The notes: generated from the sequence alone by a model not told the origin. Numbered from the stretch's first letter, positions 33,148-44,188 are shown. The stretch: DNA of 64,000 nt from CAYREV01 sp964423345 (GCA_964423345.1 CAYREV010000014.1:5125-69124); one strand, 5' to 3'. Translations and numbers: made by a program.

Positions 33148-33183
33148 AAAAAAGCCCTGTGCCGGAAGGCTACAGGGCTTTTT
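33148..33183 (-). terminator. Terminator after the membrane pyrophosphatase
   Basis: A stem of about 12 bp (33149-33160 with 33172-33183, AAAAAGCCCTGT/ACAGGGCTTTTT) with an 11-base loop, and A/T runs on both sides so it could work in either direction. The pyrophosphatase stop at 33201 is 17 bp away on the minus strand. Confidence 0.9.
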
Positions 33184-33200
33184 AGTCGTACGCTTACTGC

Positions 33201-35393
<2,193 letters not shown>

Positions 35394-35428
35394 GTTAGCG
35401 TTGATTTATGGTCAGCGTTAGTAGTCGT

Positions 35429-35986
35429 TTAGTTGAAAACATTCATAGTCTTTTCAATGCCTTCGGTCACAAAATGCAGGGCGGCATCGACGGCTTTGTT
35501 CAGGGTATTGTCCATAACTTCGCCTTCCTCGCTGCTAAAGCGGGAAAGCACGTAATTTACCTGCTCGCCCTCCCTGAATTCATTGCCTATGCCTATTCGA
35601 AGGCGCGGGAAGGCATCGGTGCCCAGTTTCCGGATGATATCCCTGACTCCGTTGTGCCCCGCCGCACTTCCCTTGGGGCGCACCCTGATTTTCCCAATGG
35701 GGATATCCAGATCGTCGTAGCAGACCAGGCATTCGGCCGGGTCTATCTTGTAGTAGTGCAGGATCTGTTGTACGGCATCGCCACTCCGGTTCATAAAGGT
35801 AGCCGGTTTCACCAGGTATATTTTTTGTCGTCTGTAGCGGACATCACCTATATGAAAAGGGCCTTTACCAGGCCCTATTTTGGCCGACAGCTCTGCTGCC
35901 AGCCGGTCGATGAGTTCAAAGCCGACGTTATGGCGGGTGCCAGCGTACTTACTTCCCGGATTTCCCAGACCTACTATAACAGGCAT
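35429..35986 (-). CDS. pth: Peptidyl-tRNA hydrolase
   Basis: 185 residues. Recycles tRNA by cleaving the ester bond of peptidyl-tRNA released early from ribosomes. The catalytic triad elements are visible: N10 (GLGNPG), H19 (RHNVGFELID) and an Asp in CYDDLDIP; NRSG follows at about 66. Length is typical (190). The gene follows rplY by 28 bp, an order (L25 then Pth) that recurs in many bacteria. Confidence 0.96.
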   Translation of the reverse strand: MPVIVGLGNPGSKYAGTRHNVGFELIDRLAAELSAKIGPGKGPFHIGDVRYRRQKIYLVKPATFMNRSGDAVQQILHYYKIDPAECLVCYDDLDIPIGKIRVRPKGSAAGHNGVRDIIRKLGTDAFPRLRIGIGNEFREGEQVNYVLSRFSSEEGEVMDNTLNKAVDAALHFVTEGIEKTMNVFN

Positions 35987-36014
35987 AAGGTATTACGCTG
36001 GTTTAAGAAAGACA

Positions 36015-36740
36015 CTATTCAGTGGTTTCTTCTTCGCCTTCACCTTCACCTTCGCCTTCTTCCCCTTCGCCTTCTGCGGCTTCACCTTCAACGGGCTCTT
36101 CGCCTTCTGCGAGCTCTTCACCCTCTTCAGGTTCTTCGGGCTCTTCTTCGGTAATAAGAGAAGAAGTAAGCAGGGCTTCTGACTTCGGAGGACGAATGGT
36201 AACAATGGTCCGGCTCAGATCGTCAAGCGGGATGATACCTTCCAGCTCCAGGTCGCGCACGTGAAGCGAGTCGCCGATCTCAAGCTCAGAGATGTCGACC
36301 GAGTAATCTCCCGGTATCCTGTCGGGATACACCCGGATGCGAAGAATATGCATGGGCTGGAAAACACGTCCGCCGCCCTCGGTGACTCCCACAGCGGTGC
36401 CGATGAGGCGAATAGGCACACTGAGTGTTACCTTGTGGTCGTCATCCAGTACATAGAAGTCGGCATGGATAGCCCGATCTGAAATGGGATGAAATTCGGC
36501 TTTCTTGAGCAGGGTCCGGTAGGTTTCGCCATCGATATCCAACTCGATGATCTGGCGCTTGCTCTGGGAAAGAATTTGTTTTTCAAGTTCAAGTTCGTCA
36601 AGGGAAAAGTGAACGTTTTCTTCCACTTCGGGGCCGTACAATACGCATGGAACCCTTTTGGAATCGCGAAGCGTTTCTGCAACCTTGCGGCCTGTTTTCC
36701 TCTTTTCGCCTTTTATTTCTATTACTTCTGGAGTAGTCAT
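36015..36740 (-). CDS. rplY: Ribosomal protein L25 (CTC/TL5 long form) with acidic Glu/Gly tail
   Basis: 241 residues. The N-terminal L25 domain (about 1-95, with GKRKTGRKVAETLR) binds 5S rRNA in the large subunit, and the second TL5 beta-domain (about 96-190) makes it the long CTC form. The last 45 residues are nearly all E, G, P and A, built from short repeats. Acidic tails occur in several Bacteroidota L25 proteins. The gene is between prs and pth, a common arrangement. The DNA coding the tail is low-complexity (CTTC-rich on the plus strand), so sequencing slips could affect its exact length. Confidence 0.95.
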   Translation of the reverse strand: MTTPEVIEIKGEKRKTGRKVAETLRDSKRVPCVLYGPEVEENVHFSLDELELEKQILSQSKRQIIELDIDGETYRTLLKKAEFHPISDRAIHADFYVLDDDHKVTLSVPIRLIGTAVGVTEGGGRVFQPMHILRIRVYPDRIPGDYSVDISELEIGDSLHVRDLELEGIIPLDDLSRTIVTIRPPKSEALLTSSLITEEEPEEPEEGEELAEGEEPVEGEAAEGEGEEGEGEGEGEEETTE

Positions 36741-36832
36741 TGTTTTGTCTGTTGTTGATTACCACGGATACACGAACGGTTAAGTCTGTAGCATTCGTGT
36801 TATTGTGGTTAAAAATTTGCTGCTATTTCAAT

Positions 36833-37765
36833 TTAGTCATCAAAAAGTGCACTGATTGTGTCGTTGGTGTGGATACGCTGTATCGCTTCCGCGAAAATAC
36901 CCGCAACGCTCAAAACCTTGATCTTGCTCGACGGTTTGCGCAACGGCACGGTATCGGTAACCAACAGCTGGTCGATCGGTGAATCATCAATGCGCTGGTA
37001 CGCCGGCCCGGACAGTATAGGGTGCGTACAAGTGGCGATGATGCTCAGGGCACCCCGCTCCTTAAGGGCGGATGCCGCATTGGTAAGCGTCCCCGCCGTG
37101 TCAATAAGATCATCAACAATAAGTACGTTCTTGCCTTCAACCTCACCGACGATGTTCATTACTTCAGCTACATTCTGTTTGGGCCTGCGCTTGTCAATAA
37201 AGGCAAGCCTCGCACCAAGCCTCTTGGCATAGGAACGAGACATTTTCAGGCTTCCCACATCGGGAGCCACAACCACCAGGTTCTCAATGGGGTGTTCCTG
37301 AAAATGATCAATGAACAATCGACTTGCATACAGGTGATCGAGAGGGATATCAAAAAACCCCTGGATCTGGGCTGCGTGCAAGTCCATTGTTAAAATACGG
37401 TCAGCCCCCGCCTCCGTCAACAGGTTAGCCATCAGCTTTGAAGCTATGGATACCCGGGGCTGGTCTTTCCGATCCTGCCGGGCATAGCCAAAATAGGGCA
37501 TAACGGCGGTGACTCTTTTGGCCGAGGCGCGTTTGGCTGCATCAAGCAGAAGCAGCAGCTCCAAAATGTTATCGCTCGGCGGCGGTGTCGACTGAACGAC
37601 AAAAATATCTTCTCCGCGAATGCTTTGTTCATACTTCACATAAAGCTCCCCGTCGGAAAAAGGCTTGATGGTGACCTCTCCCAGTTCCGTGCCATAATGC
37701 TCGGCGATGGCTCGTGTAAGAGCCTGGTTGCTGCGCCCTGCAAATATGGCTAACGGTGTATCCAA
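36833..37765 (-). CDS. prs: Ribose-phosphate pyrophosphokinase (PRPP synthetase)
   Basis: 310 residues from a TTG at 37765, preceded by AAAGG five bases upstream; this start aligns IFAGRSN with the usual Prs N-terminus. An ATG at 37819 would give 328 residues, but it sits inside the stem of the tRNA-Gln terminator, so I prefer the TTG. Prs makes PRPP from ribose-5-phosphate and ATP for nucleotide, His and Trp synthesis. Visible motifs are RQDRKDQPRVSIASKLMA (class I catalytic flexible loop region) and the PRPP loop NVLIVDDLIDTAGTL. It is the first gene of the prs-rplY-pth-hppA run. Confidence 0.93.
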   Translation of the reverse strand: MDTPLAIFAGRSNQALTRAIAEHYGTELGEVTIKPFSDGELYVKYEQSIRGEDIFVVQSTPPPSDNILELLLLLDAAKRASAKRVTAVMPYFGYARQDRKDQPRVSIASKLMANLLTEAGADRILTMDLHAAQIQGFFDIPLDHLYASRLFIDHFQEHPIENLVVVAPDVGSLKMSRSYAKRLGARLAFIDKRRPKQNVAEVMNIVGEVEGKNVLIVDDLIDTAGTLTNAASALKERGALSIIATCTHPILSGPAYQRIDDSPIDQLLVTDTVPLRKPSSKIKVLSVAGIFAEAIQRIHTNDTISALFDD

Positions 37766-37792
37766 GGAGACCTTTGCGTTCGAAGTTTGAAT

Positions 37793-37824
37793 AAACAAAA
37801 AGGATGGCTTTGCAGTCATCCTTT
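37793..37824 (-). terminator. Terminator between tRNA-Gln and prs
   Basis: A perfect 8-bp stem (37799-37806 with 37817-37824, AAAGGATG/CATCCTTT on the minus strand) with a 10-base loop, followed on the minus strand by TTTTTGTTT. It lies 16 bp past the 3' end of the tRNA. The first stem arm covers the ATG at 37819, an argument against that ATG as the start of prs. Confidence 0.75.
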
Positions 37825-37839
37825 GTATCAAAATATATG

Positions 37840-37910
37840 TTGGCCGGGGAGGATTCGAACCCCCACTGGCGAGACCAAAACCCGCTGTCCTGCCATTAGA
37901 CGACCGGCCA
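37840..37910 (-). tRNA. tRNA-Gln (anticodon TTG)
   Basis: 71 nt on the minus strand. Acceptor stem 7 bp perfect (TGGCCGG with CCGGCCA), a short D stem, an anticodon stem GCGGG/CTCGC (one G-U) with loop TTTTGGT, so anticodon TTG reading CAA/CAG, a five-base variable loop, and a T arm GGGGG-TTCGAAT-CCTCC (one G-U). A U1-A72 end pair is usual for glutaminyl tRNA. The 3' CCA is not encoded. It is the first element upstream of prs and has its own terminator. Confidence 0.93.
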
Positions 37911-37936
37911 ATAATTCCTGAATTTGACAGATTTTG

Positions 37937-37965
37937 ATGATATGAATTTACCTCTTTGGAATCAA
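37937..37965 (-). promoter_or_regulatory. Candidate sigma70-type promoter for tRNA-Gln
   Basis: On the minus strand, TTGATT (37960-37965), a 17-base spacer, then TATCAT (37937-37942), about 26 bases before the tRNA 5' end. The spacing is ideal, but each box differs from consensus, and the primary sigma factor of this group may prefer other boxes. Confidence 0.35.
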
Positions 37966-38208
37966 GGAGAAATTGCACTTTTAAAAACTTTGCAGGCCCT
38001 GCACTTTCTCGGTTTGCAGTAGGTGCGAAGCCGGTAGATGCTGCCCGGTAAAGAGTCGTACGCTCGTTACGGATTCATTTTCCTTATTCATTGTGCGCCG
38101 GCTCTCCGTCGGGTGCCGGCGATGCCACACTTGGCCGGCCGGCATATGGCATCAGCGTGGGTGGCCGGTCATATCCGGTGAAGAAGCTCCTCGTGGTATG
38201 GAGCCTAC
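37966..38208. other. Intergenic stretch with GC-rich inverted repeats
   Basis: No gene found in about 240 bp between the tRNA promoter and the YtxH gene stop. It contains GCCGGC-bearing inverted repeats near 38098-38146 and a GGCCGGCCGGC palindrome. It may hold a small RNA or simply be gene-poor remains; I cannot support either. Confidence 0.35.
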
Positions 38209-38511
38209 TCAGCTATCTAACAGGGCACGGTCGTCCAGATCCAGCTCTTCGGTAGCCTCGTAGAGGTCGGGGATGTTATTCTTGATTCCCTGATGGACGC
38301 GCCGCCGCAGCTCTTCAAGGCGCTTTTCACTCTTGTCGAGGGCATTGTTTCGACGATCGGAGGCCCAGTTGGCCAGGCCGCCGGCCCGTTTGTTGATCCA
38401 GTTCCTGGTTTGTTTACCGCTTTCGGGAGCCAGCAGCAGGCCGAGAGCAAGTCCGCCGGCAAAAGAGGTTGAAACCATTAGCATTTTGGTGAATAGTGAG
38501 CGCTTTGCCAT
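38209..38511 (-). CDS. YtxH-like small membrane-associated protein
   Basis: 100 residues: an N-terminal hydrophobic helix with the glycine-rich AGGLALGLLLAPESGKQTR segment (about residues 18-36) that defines YtxH-type proteins, then a long basic/acidic helical tail. B. subtilis YtxH is a sigma-B stress protein; molecular function unknown. A single gene; the next one upstream is divergent. Confidence 0.75.
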   Translation of the reverse strand: MAKRSLFTKMLMVSTSFAGGLALGLLLAPESGKQTRNWINKRAGGLANWASDRRNNALDKSEKRLEELRRRVHQGIKNNIPDLYEATEELDLDDRALLDS

Positions 38512-38656
38512 GATGATCTCTCCGTTTTATTCTATTGGTAGCTTGCTTCCTTGTTTGCTACATTAATATAGTTAAATACTTTTATTTATATAACGACTTC
38601 TTTCTTTAACGAACAGCAAGGTAAATTAATATGCCCGGGACAGGCCGGGTACCGCT

Positions 38657-39163
38657 ATGGAAACAACGGATGAATTGGTTTTGATGAGCGGCCGGCGGAT
38701 TGAGCGGTCGCTGAAACGCATTGCACATCAAATTCTTGAAGCAAACAGGGAAGGCAAGCCGATTACACTCTTCGGTATCCGGGAGCGGGGTTATGCCGTT
38801 GCCGAAACACTATTGGGCTACCTCGAAAATCTTTGTGACTATAACCTCAGCCTGCAGCCCATCGATCTTGAGGCGGATAAGCCGCTGGAGGATGACCTCT
38901 CCCTGGAAGCGCAGTATATTCTGCTGGTGGATGATGTTATATTTTCCGGAACGACCATGTTTAAAGCCCTTAACCTGCTTTTTGAACGGGGTGGGGCGGA
39001 CCAGATCCATACCGTTGCACTGGTTGACCGGGGACATCGGAAGTTCCCTGTTACGGCCGAATTCATCGGGATGGATCTGCCTACAAAACTGGATGAGCAT
39101 GTGACCGTGGAGGTGAAGGGAGATGAGATCTGCCGGGTGGTGCTCACCCCGTCTTTTCATTAG
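38657..39163 (+). CDS. PyrR-like phosphoribosyltransferase
   Basis: 168 residues. The PRPP-binding loop VDDVIFSGTT (91-100) is intact, and VDRGHRKFPVTAEFIG...PTKLDEHV near the C-terminus matches the PyrR pattern. PyrR proteins bind pyr mRNA to attenuate transcription and/or have uracil phosphoribosyltransferase activity; no pyr leader with the PyrR-binding hairpin is adjacent, so the regulatory role cannot be confirmed. Divergent from YtxH, 145 bp away, with an AT-rich spacer. Generic PRTase is certain, PyrR likely. Confidence 0.8.
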   Translation: METTDELVLMSGRRIERSLKRIAHQILEANREGKPITLFGIRERGYAVAETLLGYLENLCDYNLSLQPIDLEADKPLEDDLSLEAQYILLVDDVIFSGTTMFKALNLLFERGGADQIHTVALVDRGHRKFPVTAEFIGMDLPTKLDEHVTVEVKGDEICRVVLTPSFH

Positions 39164-39243
39164 CCGCCCTTTACCGACACAGAAAAAAATAGTATCTTGG
39201 GCGATAATTAAACAGCCAATTCCATATCTACGTTAAACTACAG

Positions 39244-40191
39244 ATGCCGAAGATTATACGCCCGATCCTGATTCTCCTATTGGGATTATTCACTCTAAAT
39301 ACCGCCTTGGCCCAGGAAGCCCTGGATATCAAGGAAGTTCTTAAGGAAGACGAAAATATATCCGCCAGCGATATCAGCAGGATTAACAGTTCCATGATTG
39401 TCAGTGATACGCTCGATGGCTGGGATTTAAACTGGGTTGGCGGACTCAACGGATCGCAGGCGGCCTACAACAACTGGAGCCAGGGTGGGGTCAATACGGT
39501 CAGCGTCACCGCTTCGACGGTATTGGATTTGCGCTATCGCAAAGACAAGTACGCCTATGCCCTCACTTCTAATCTAAAGTACGGCAAGGCACGCCTGGAG
39601 GGAGAGGGTACCCGGAAGACCGACGACCGTATCGCGGTCAACAACAAATTCAGTTACCTTTTTGATAACGAAAAATGGAGTGCGTTCGGTACGATTAACT
39701 TCTCCTCACAGTTCGACCGGGGGTTTGACTACAACGTGGCGGAGGGGGAGGATCCCATACTGATATCCCGTTTTTTCGCTCCCGCCTATTTTACGCAGAT
39801 AGCGGGTATCGCCTACAACCCGGCCGATTTTTTCACGGCCGAAGCGGGACTGGCCCTCAAGCAAACCATCGTCTCCGATACAACCCTGTCTACCCGTTAC
39901 GGGCTGGAGCCGGGAGAAAAGTTTCGATTTGAGCCCGGCTATGCTTTAGGCCTTAACGTCGAGCAGACTTTGTTCAGTAACATCAAGCTTATCAGCACCC
40001 TGGAGACATTTACCAACCTGCAGCGCAGTATCAAAAGCACGGATGTGGCCTTCACCAATGAAATTATCGGAAAGATCAACGACTTCATGAATACTTCTTT
40101 ACAGTTCGTGATGATCTATGATGACGACTTTTCGAAAAAATCACAGATCAAGCAGGTGCTTTCGGTAGGCTTGTCCTACAGTATCCTGTAG
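39244..40191 (+). CDS. DUF3078 outer-membrane protein
   Basis: 315 residues with a Sec signal (about 1-24, ending ALA-Q). The WVGGLNGSQAAYNNWSQGG segment (about residues 62-80) is the hallmark of DUF3078, a Bacteroidota outer-membrane family. The rest is amphipathic strands, and the protein ends in SYSIL rather than the usual terminal aromatic residue. It probably forms a beta-barrel or barrel-like surface protein; function unknown. It is convergent with the ALDH gene, 11 bp away. Confidence 0.85.
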   Translation: MPKIIRPILILLLGLFTLNTALAQEALDIKEVLKEDENISASDISRINSSMIVSDTLDGWDLNWVGGLNGSQAAYNNWSQGGVNTVSVTASTVLDLRYRKDKYAYALTSNLKYGKARLEGEGTRKTDDRIAVNNKFSYLFDNEKWSAFGTINFSSQFDRGFDYNVAEGEDPILISRFFAPAYFTQIAGIAYNPADFFTAEAGLALKQTIVSDTTLSTRYGLEPGEKFRFEPGYALGLNVEQTLFSNIKLISTLETFTNLQRSIKSTDVAFTNEIIGKINDFMNTSLQFVMIYDDDFSKKSQIKQVLSVGLSYSIL

Positions 40192-40202
40192 CCGGGCCGC
40201 GA

Positions 40203-41735
40203 CTACTCTTCCACATCAAATTCTATACCCTGGGCCAGGGGCAGCTCGTCTCCCCAGTTGATGGTGTTGGTCTGCCGGCGCATGTATGCTTTCCAGGCAT
40301 CGGATCCCGATTCCCTGCCGCCGCCGGTTTCTTTCTCTCCACCGAAAGCCCCGCCGATCTCGGCGCCGCTGGTACCGACATTGATGTTGGCAATGCCGCA
40401 GTCGGACCCCCGGGCACTGAGAAAAGCTTCAGCCTCACGGATGTTGAGCGTGAATAGTCCTGAGCTGAGTCCCTGTTTCACTCCATTCTGCATGGCAATG
40501 GCCTCGTCGATATCGCTGTACTCGATGAGATAGAGGATAGGGGCAAAGGTTTCTTCCTGCACAATATCGTAGCTGTTTTCAGCTTTCATGATTGCCGGCC
40601 GAACATAGAGCCCGCTTTCCAGTTTGTTGTCGTCGATTTTCTCTCCGCCGAATACCAGCTCGCCGCCCGCCTCTTTGACCTGCCGGATGGCGTCCTGCAT
40701 ATTCTCAACCGCATCCTCATCAATCATGGGTCCTACGAGCGTATCCTCATCCAGGGGATTGCCAATGTTGATACTGTCGTAAAGCTCAATCAGCCGGTCC
40801 TTGAAGTCGTCAATCACCGACTCATGGACGATGAGCCGCCGGGTGCTGGTGCATCGCTGCCCACAGGTCCCGGCCGCTCCGAAAACGGTAGCCCTGGCTG
40901 CCATCTCCAGGTCTGCATGGCGGGATACGATAATGGCGTTGTTGCCGCCCAGTTCAAGGATGGTCCGCCCTAGGCGTGCCGCTACGGTACGGCCCACCTC
41001 TTTGCCCATCCTGATGGATCCGGTGGCCGAGATGAGCGGTATGCGTTCATCTTCGGTCATCCATTCGCCCACTTCCCGGCCGCCGGTGATCAGGTTGAAG
41101 ATGCCTTCCGGCATATCGTTCTCTTTCAGTACCCCGGCGATGATATTCTGGACGGCCACACTGCACAGGGGAGTCTTCTCCGACCCTTTCCAGATCATCA
41201 CGTCCCCGCATATGGCAGCTATCATGGCATTCCAGCTGTATACCGCCACAGGGAAGTTAAAGGCTGAGATAATGCCGCATATACCCAGCGGATGCCACTG
41301 CTCGTACATCCGGTGGCTGGGCCTCTCCGATTTCATGGTCTTTCCGTACAGCATCCTGGATTGGCCCACGGCAAAGTCGCAGATGTCAATCATCTCCTGG
41401 ACTTCTCCCAGGCCCTCCTGGTAGATCTTCCCCATCTCGTAGGTGACCAGCCTGCCCAGGTCTTCCTTGTGTTCACGCAGCTGCAAGCCGATCTGGCGGA
41501 CTATTTCACCGCGCTTGGGGGCGGGCACCATACGCCACTCCCTGAAGGCTTCCTGCGCGGTTTCTACCACCTTGTCATACTCCTCGCGCGTGGTTATGGC
41601 GACATCCCCTATACGGGAGCCGTCAATGGGAGAAATGCTGGAGAGAGACTCCCCATCCGCATCCCCGAAGAATTGACGGCCGGTGCTTGTTCCGCTGTTT
41701 GTCCCTTCAATACCCAGTTTTTTCAAAAAATCCAT
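40203..41735 (-). CDS. ALDH7-type aldehyde dehydrogenase (alpha-aminoadipic semialdehyde dehydrogenase-like)
   Basis: 510 residues. NAD(P)-dependent oxidation of semialdehydes; ALDH7/antiquitin members act on alpha-aminoadipic semialdehyde (piperideine-6-carboxylate) in lysine breakdown, or on betaine aldehyde. Catalytic residues are present: Glu in ELGGNNA (about 266-272) and Cys in GTCGQRCTSTRR (the second cysteine, about 300). The NFP at residues about 160 and the C-terminal AFGGEKETGGGRESGS pattern are typical of this group. No lysine catabolic gene is adjacent, so the natural substrate is open. Confidence 0.88.
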   Translation of the reverse strand: MDFLKKLGIEGTNSGTSTGRQFFGDADGESLSSISPIDGSRIGDVAITTREEYDKVVETAQEAFREWRMVPAPKRGEIVRQIGLQLREHKEDLGRLVTYEMGKIYQEGLGEVQEMIDICDFAVGQSRMLYGKTMKSERPSHRMYEQWHPLGICGIISAFNFPVAVYSWNAMIAAICGDVMIWKGSEKTPLCSVAVQNIIAGVLKENDMPEGIFNLITGGREVGEWMTEDERIPLISATGSIRMGKEVGRTVAARLGRTILELGGNNAIIVSRHADLEMAARATVFGAAGTCGQRCTSTRRLIVHESVIDDFKDRLIELYDSINIGNPLDEDTLVGPMIDEDAVENMQDAIRQVKEAGGELVFGGEKIDDNKLESGLYVRPAIMKAENSYDIVQEETFAPILYLIEYSDIDEAIAMQNGVKQGLSSGLFTLNIREAEAFLSARGSDCGIANINVGTSGAEIGGAFGGEKETGGGRESGSDAWKAYMRRQTNTINWGDELPLAQGIEFDVEE

Positions 41736-41850
41736 AATGCCTCGTTTGGTTGCCTGATAATTTTGTGTTAAAGATAAGGATAGTTTTTATGTTTTGAAGC
41801 GGCGAAAACAATTAGTTGTCGTTTTCATACCCTAAATTAAATACTTATTG

Positions 41851-42636
41851 ATGCAGCTTAAAACGATCTCCAACCGGCAGTTGAAACTGCTTCGAAAACT
41901 CAACCGGAAAAAATACCGGGAACGGGAAGGGCTTTTCCTGATTGAGGGGCCCAGGGCAGTTCGGCAGGTACTTGACAACGGGGTGCTTTCGGTGGAGGGG
42001 TTGTTTTTTGATGAATCCGGTCAGCTGTTCAATGAAGCCTACTGGTCGGAGGCGGCCGAAGAGAGGGAGGGGGTGCTGGTTTCGGCCGGCGACTTCGAAG
42101 AGGTGGCCGATACCGACAATCCCCAGGGCGTCATGGCTTTATGCCGTACCCCCGGCGAAGCGGGGCGGGACACCCTGGCTTCGGCAACCGGTCTGTTGCT
42201 GGCAACCGACGCCATACAGGATCCGGGCAACTTGGGTACCATCATCAGGACGGCAAGCTGGTTTGGGGTGAGGGGACTCCTTTCGGGCCGGGGAACCGTG
42301 GATCTTTTTCATCCCAAGGTGGTGCGCAGCACGGCAGGGGCCACCGGAACCGTTCCCTATAGGAATGTGGAGCTGGAGGCTGCACTGGATTATTTTGAAG
42401 AGAAGGGCTGGAGAGTGTTGCTGCTGGATGCAGGGCCGGAGGCAGTGAGTTTGAATGAGATCGGCCGCGATGACAAGACGATCCTGGTGGTCGGCAATGA
42501 AGCCCATGGCATCGATGATTCGTTGCCGGGCGGCCGGCGCCGGGCCGTCCATATCCCGGGGCAGGGAGGGGAAGAGGGAGTGGAAAGCCTGAATGCAGCT
42601 GTTGCAGCGGGCATTGCACTCTACAGGCTGGCCTGA
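41851..42636 (+). CDS. SpoU-family (TrmH-like) RNA 2'-O-methyltransferase
   Basis: 261 residues from the ATG at 41851 (a TTG one codon earlier is less likely). An N-terminal substrate-binding domain (about 1-95, with LFLIEGPRAVRQ) precedes the SPOUT domain: motif 1 IQDPGNLGTIIRTASWFG (about 115-132), motif 2 LVVGNEAHGI (about 211-220) and motif 3 HIPGQGGEESLN-like (about 233-244). It probably methylates a ribose in rRNA or tRNA (23S rRNA RlmB type or similar); the target cannot be told. No other RNA-modification gene is adjacent. Confidence 0.9.
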   Translation: MQLKTISNRQLKLLRKLNRKKYREREGLFLIEGPRAVRQVLDNGVLSVEGLFFDESGQLFNEAYWSEAAEEREGVLVSAGDFEEVADTDNPQGVMALCRTPGEAGRDTLASATGLLLATDAIQDPGNLGTIIRTASWFGVRGLLSGRGTVDLFHPKVVRSTAGATGTVPYRNVELEAALDYFEEKGWRVLLLDAGPEAVSLNEIGRDDKTILVVGNEAHGIDDSLPGGRRRAVHIPGQGGEEGVESLNAAVAAGIALYRLA

Positions 42637-42667
42637 ATCGGCATAAAAAAATTCCTGCCGATATGGT
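42637..42667 (+). terminator. Weak candidate terminator after the SpoU methyltransferase gene
   Basis: A 7-bp stem (42637-42643 with 42656-42662, ATCGGCA/TGCCGAT) with a 12-base loop overlapping the end of the gene. Only TTTT at 42667-42670 follows, so function is doubtful. Confidence 0.3.
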
Positions 42668-42756
42668 TTTGTAATTGCTTCTCATGCCACTATTCAATAT
42701 AGTTATATATACCCATTATCATCACCGACGTTCTTTTAATTTAATACCCGATCTCT

Positions 42757-44091
42757 ATGTCCGGAGCCAAGAAGCCAAAGAAGATCTTCGTACTCGACAC
42801 TTCCGTTCTTTTATATGATTACGACGCGGTAAAAAACTTCCAGAAGAATGACATCGCTATCCCCATCACGGTTCTTGAGGAGCTCGACACCTTTAAGAAA
42901 GGCAACAACGTAATCAACCTGCACGCCCGCGAATTTATTCGCTATCTCGACAAGATTTCCGACAAGAATATGCTTCAGAACTGGATACCGCTGAACGGGC
43001 GGGCCCACGGAAAGCTGAGGGTGTTAAAGGAGGAATCCAGCAAAATCGATGCCGCCGAAATATTCGGGACCCAGAAAAACGACCATCGCATTCTGAATTC
43101 GACCCTGAAGCTGATGGAAGAGGAGCCCAAGAGGAAAGTAATACTCGTTTCCAAGGATATTAACCTGCGCATAAAGGCACGAGCCTTGAATATAGAGGCG
43201 GAAGACTACGAGACGGTGCGTGTACATGATATCGACCACCTGTACAAGGGGAAGACCGAGGTTAATTTTAACGATTCCGAGGTCATTAACAGGTTCTACG
43301 ATGACGGACAGCTGGAGCCGGAAGAGGTGATGAAGGATAAGCCTACCAGCAACCACTTTTTCATATTGAAAAACCACTCCAGTTCGGCATTGGGATATTA
43401 CAATGCCAAAAAAGAGCGCATAGAGCTGGTCAACCGCTCATCGGCCTACGGCATCAAGCCCAAAAACGCCGAACAGACCTTTGCCCTGCAGGCAATATTG
43501 AACCCGGATAATCTGCTGGTGACCATCACGGGTGCTGCCGGAACGGGCAAAACGCTTATTGCGCTTGCCGGGGCGCTTGAACAGCGCCGCCATTTCCAGC
43601 AGATATACCTGGCAAGGCCCATTGTTCCGTTAAGCAACAAGGATATCGGTTATCTGCCGGGTGATATCAACTCGAAGATCGATCCCTACATGCAGCCCCT
43701 TTGGGATAATCTCTCCTTTATCAAAAACCAGTTCAAGGATTCCAGCAAGCCCTTCAAGTCGATCGAGCGTATGGTCGAGACCGAGAAGCTGCGTGTGGTG
43801 CCCCTTGCCTATATCCGCGGACGCAGCCTTTCGAACGTTATCTTTATTGTGGATGAGGCCCAGAACCTGACACCCCACGAGGTGAAAACCATCATCACCC
43901 GGGCCGGCGAAAATACCAAGGTGATCTTTACCGGAGATATCTTCCAGATCGATACACCCTACCTGGATACCCAGAGCAACGGGCTCTCCTATCTTGTCGA
44001 CCGCATGCAGGATAACGACCTGTATGCTCATATCAACCTGGAAAAGGGAGAGCGTTCCGAACTGGCGAACCTGGCAAGCAAGCTTCTGTAG
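42757..44091 (+). CDS. PIN-domain/PhoH-family ATPase (PhoH2 type)
   Basis: 444 residues: an N-terminal PIN nuclease domain (about 1-165; D11 in LDTSVLLYD and acidic residues in LEELD and VSKDINLR) fused to a C-terminal PhoH ATPase (about 240-444) with Walker A GAAGTGKT (about residues 259-266) and Walker B FIVDEAQNL. PhoH2 proteins are RNA helicases/ribonucleases; mycobacterial PhoH2 unwinds and cuts RNA. The arrangement is the usual bacterial PhoH2. No antitoxin-like gene is beside it. Confidence 0.92.
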   Translation: MSGAKKPKKIFVLDTSVLLYDYDAVKNFQKNDIAIPITVLEELDTFKKGNNVINLHAREFIRYLDKISDKNMLQNWIPLNGRAHGKLRVLKEESSKIDAAEIFGTQKNDHRILNSTLKLMEEEPKRKVILVSKDINLRIKARALNIEAEDYETVRVHDIDHLYKGKTEVNFNDSEVINRFYDDGQLEPEEVMKDKPTSNHFFILKNHSSSALGYYNAKKERIELVNRSSAYGIKPKNAEQTFALQAILNPDNLLVTITGAAGTGKTLIALAGALEQRRHFQQIYLARPIVPLSNKDIGYLPGDINSKIDPYMQPLWDNLSFIKNQFKDSSKPFKSIERMVETEKLRVVPLAYIRGRSLSNVIFIVDEAQNLTPHEVKTIITRAGENTKVIFTGDIFQIDTPYLDTQSNGLSYLVDRMQDNDLYAHINLEKGERSELANLASKLL

Positions 44092-44188
44092 TGTGTATGC
44101 CTGAACCGGTAGGGATGCCGTTATGCCCAAAAAGGAGGGTGTAACTTAGACCACGGGCCCGCATATAAGGGGGCCAAGCTGCATACGA

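Noticed and set aside
36833..37978. The long prs frame of 381 codons from 37978
   Set aside because: It runs across tRNA-Gln and its terminator; the real coding part starts at 37765 (or 37819).
37966..38208. RNase P, tmRNA or SRP RNA
   Set aside because: None of the conserved cores of these RNAs could be found in the GC-rich spacer.
44092..44188. Terminator between phoH and murI
   Set aside because: GC-rich with a GGGCCC box but no stable stem followed by U; not supported.
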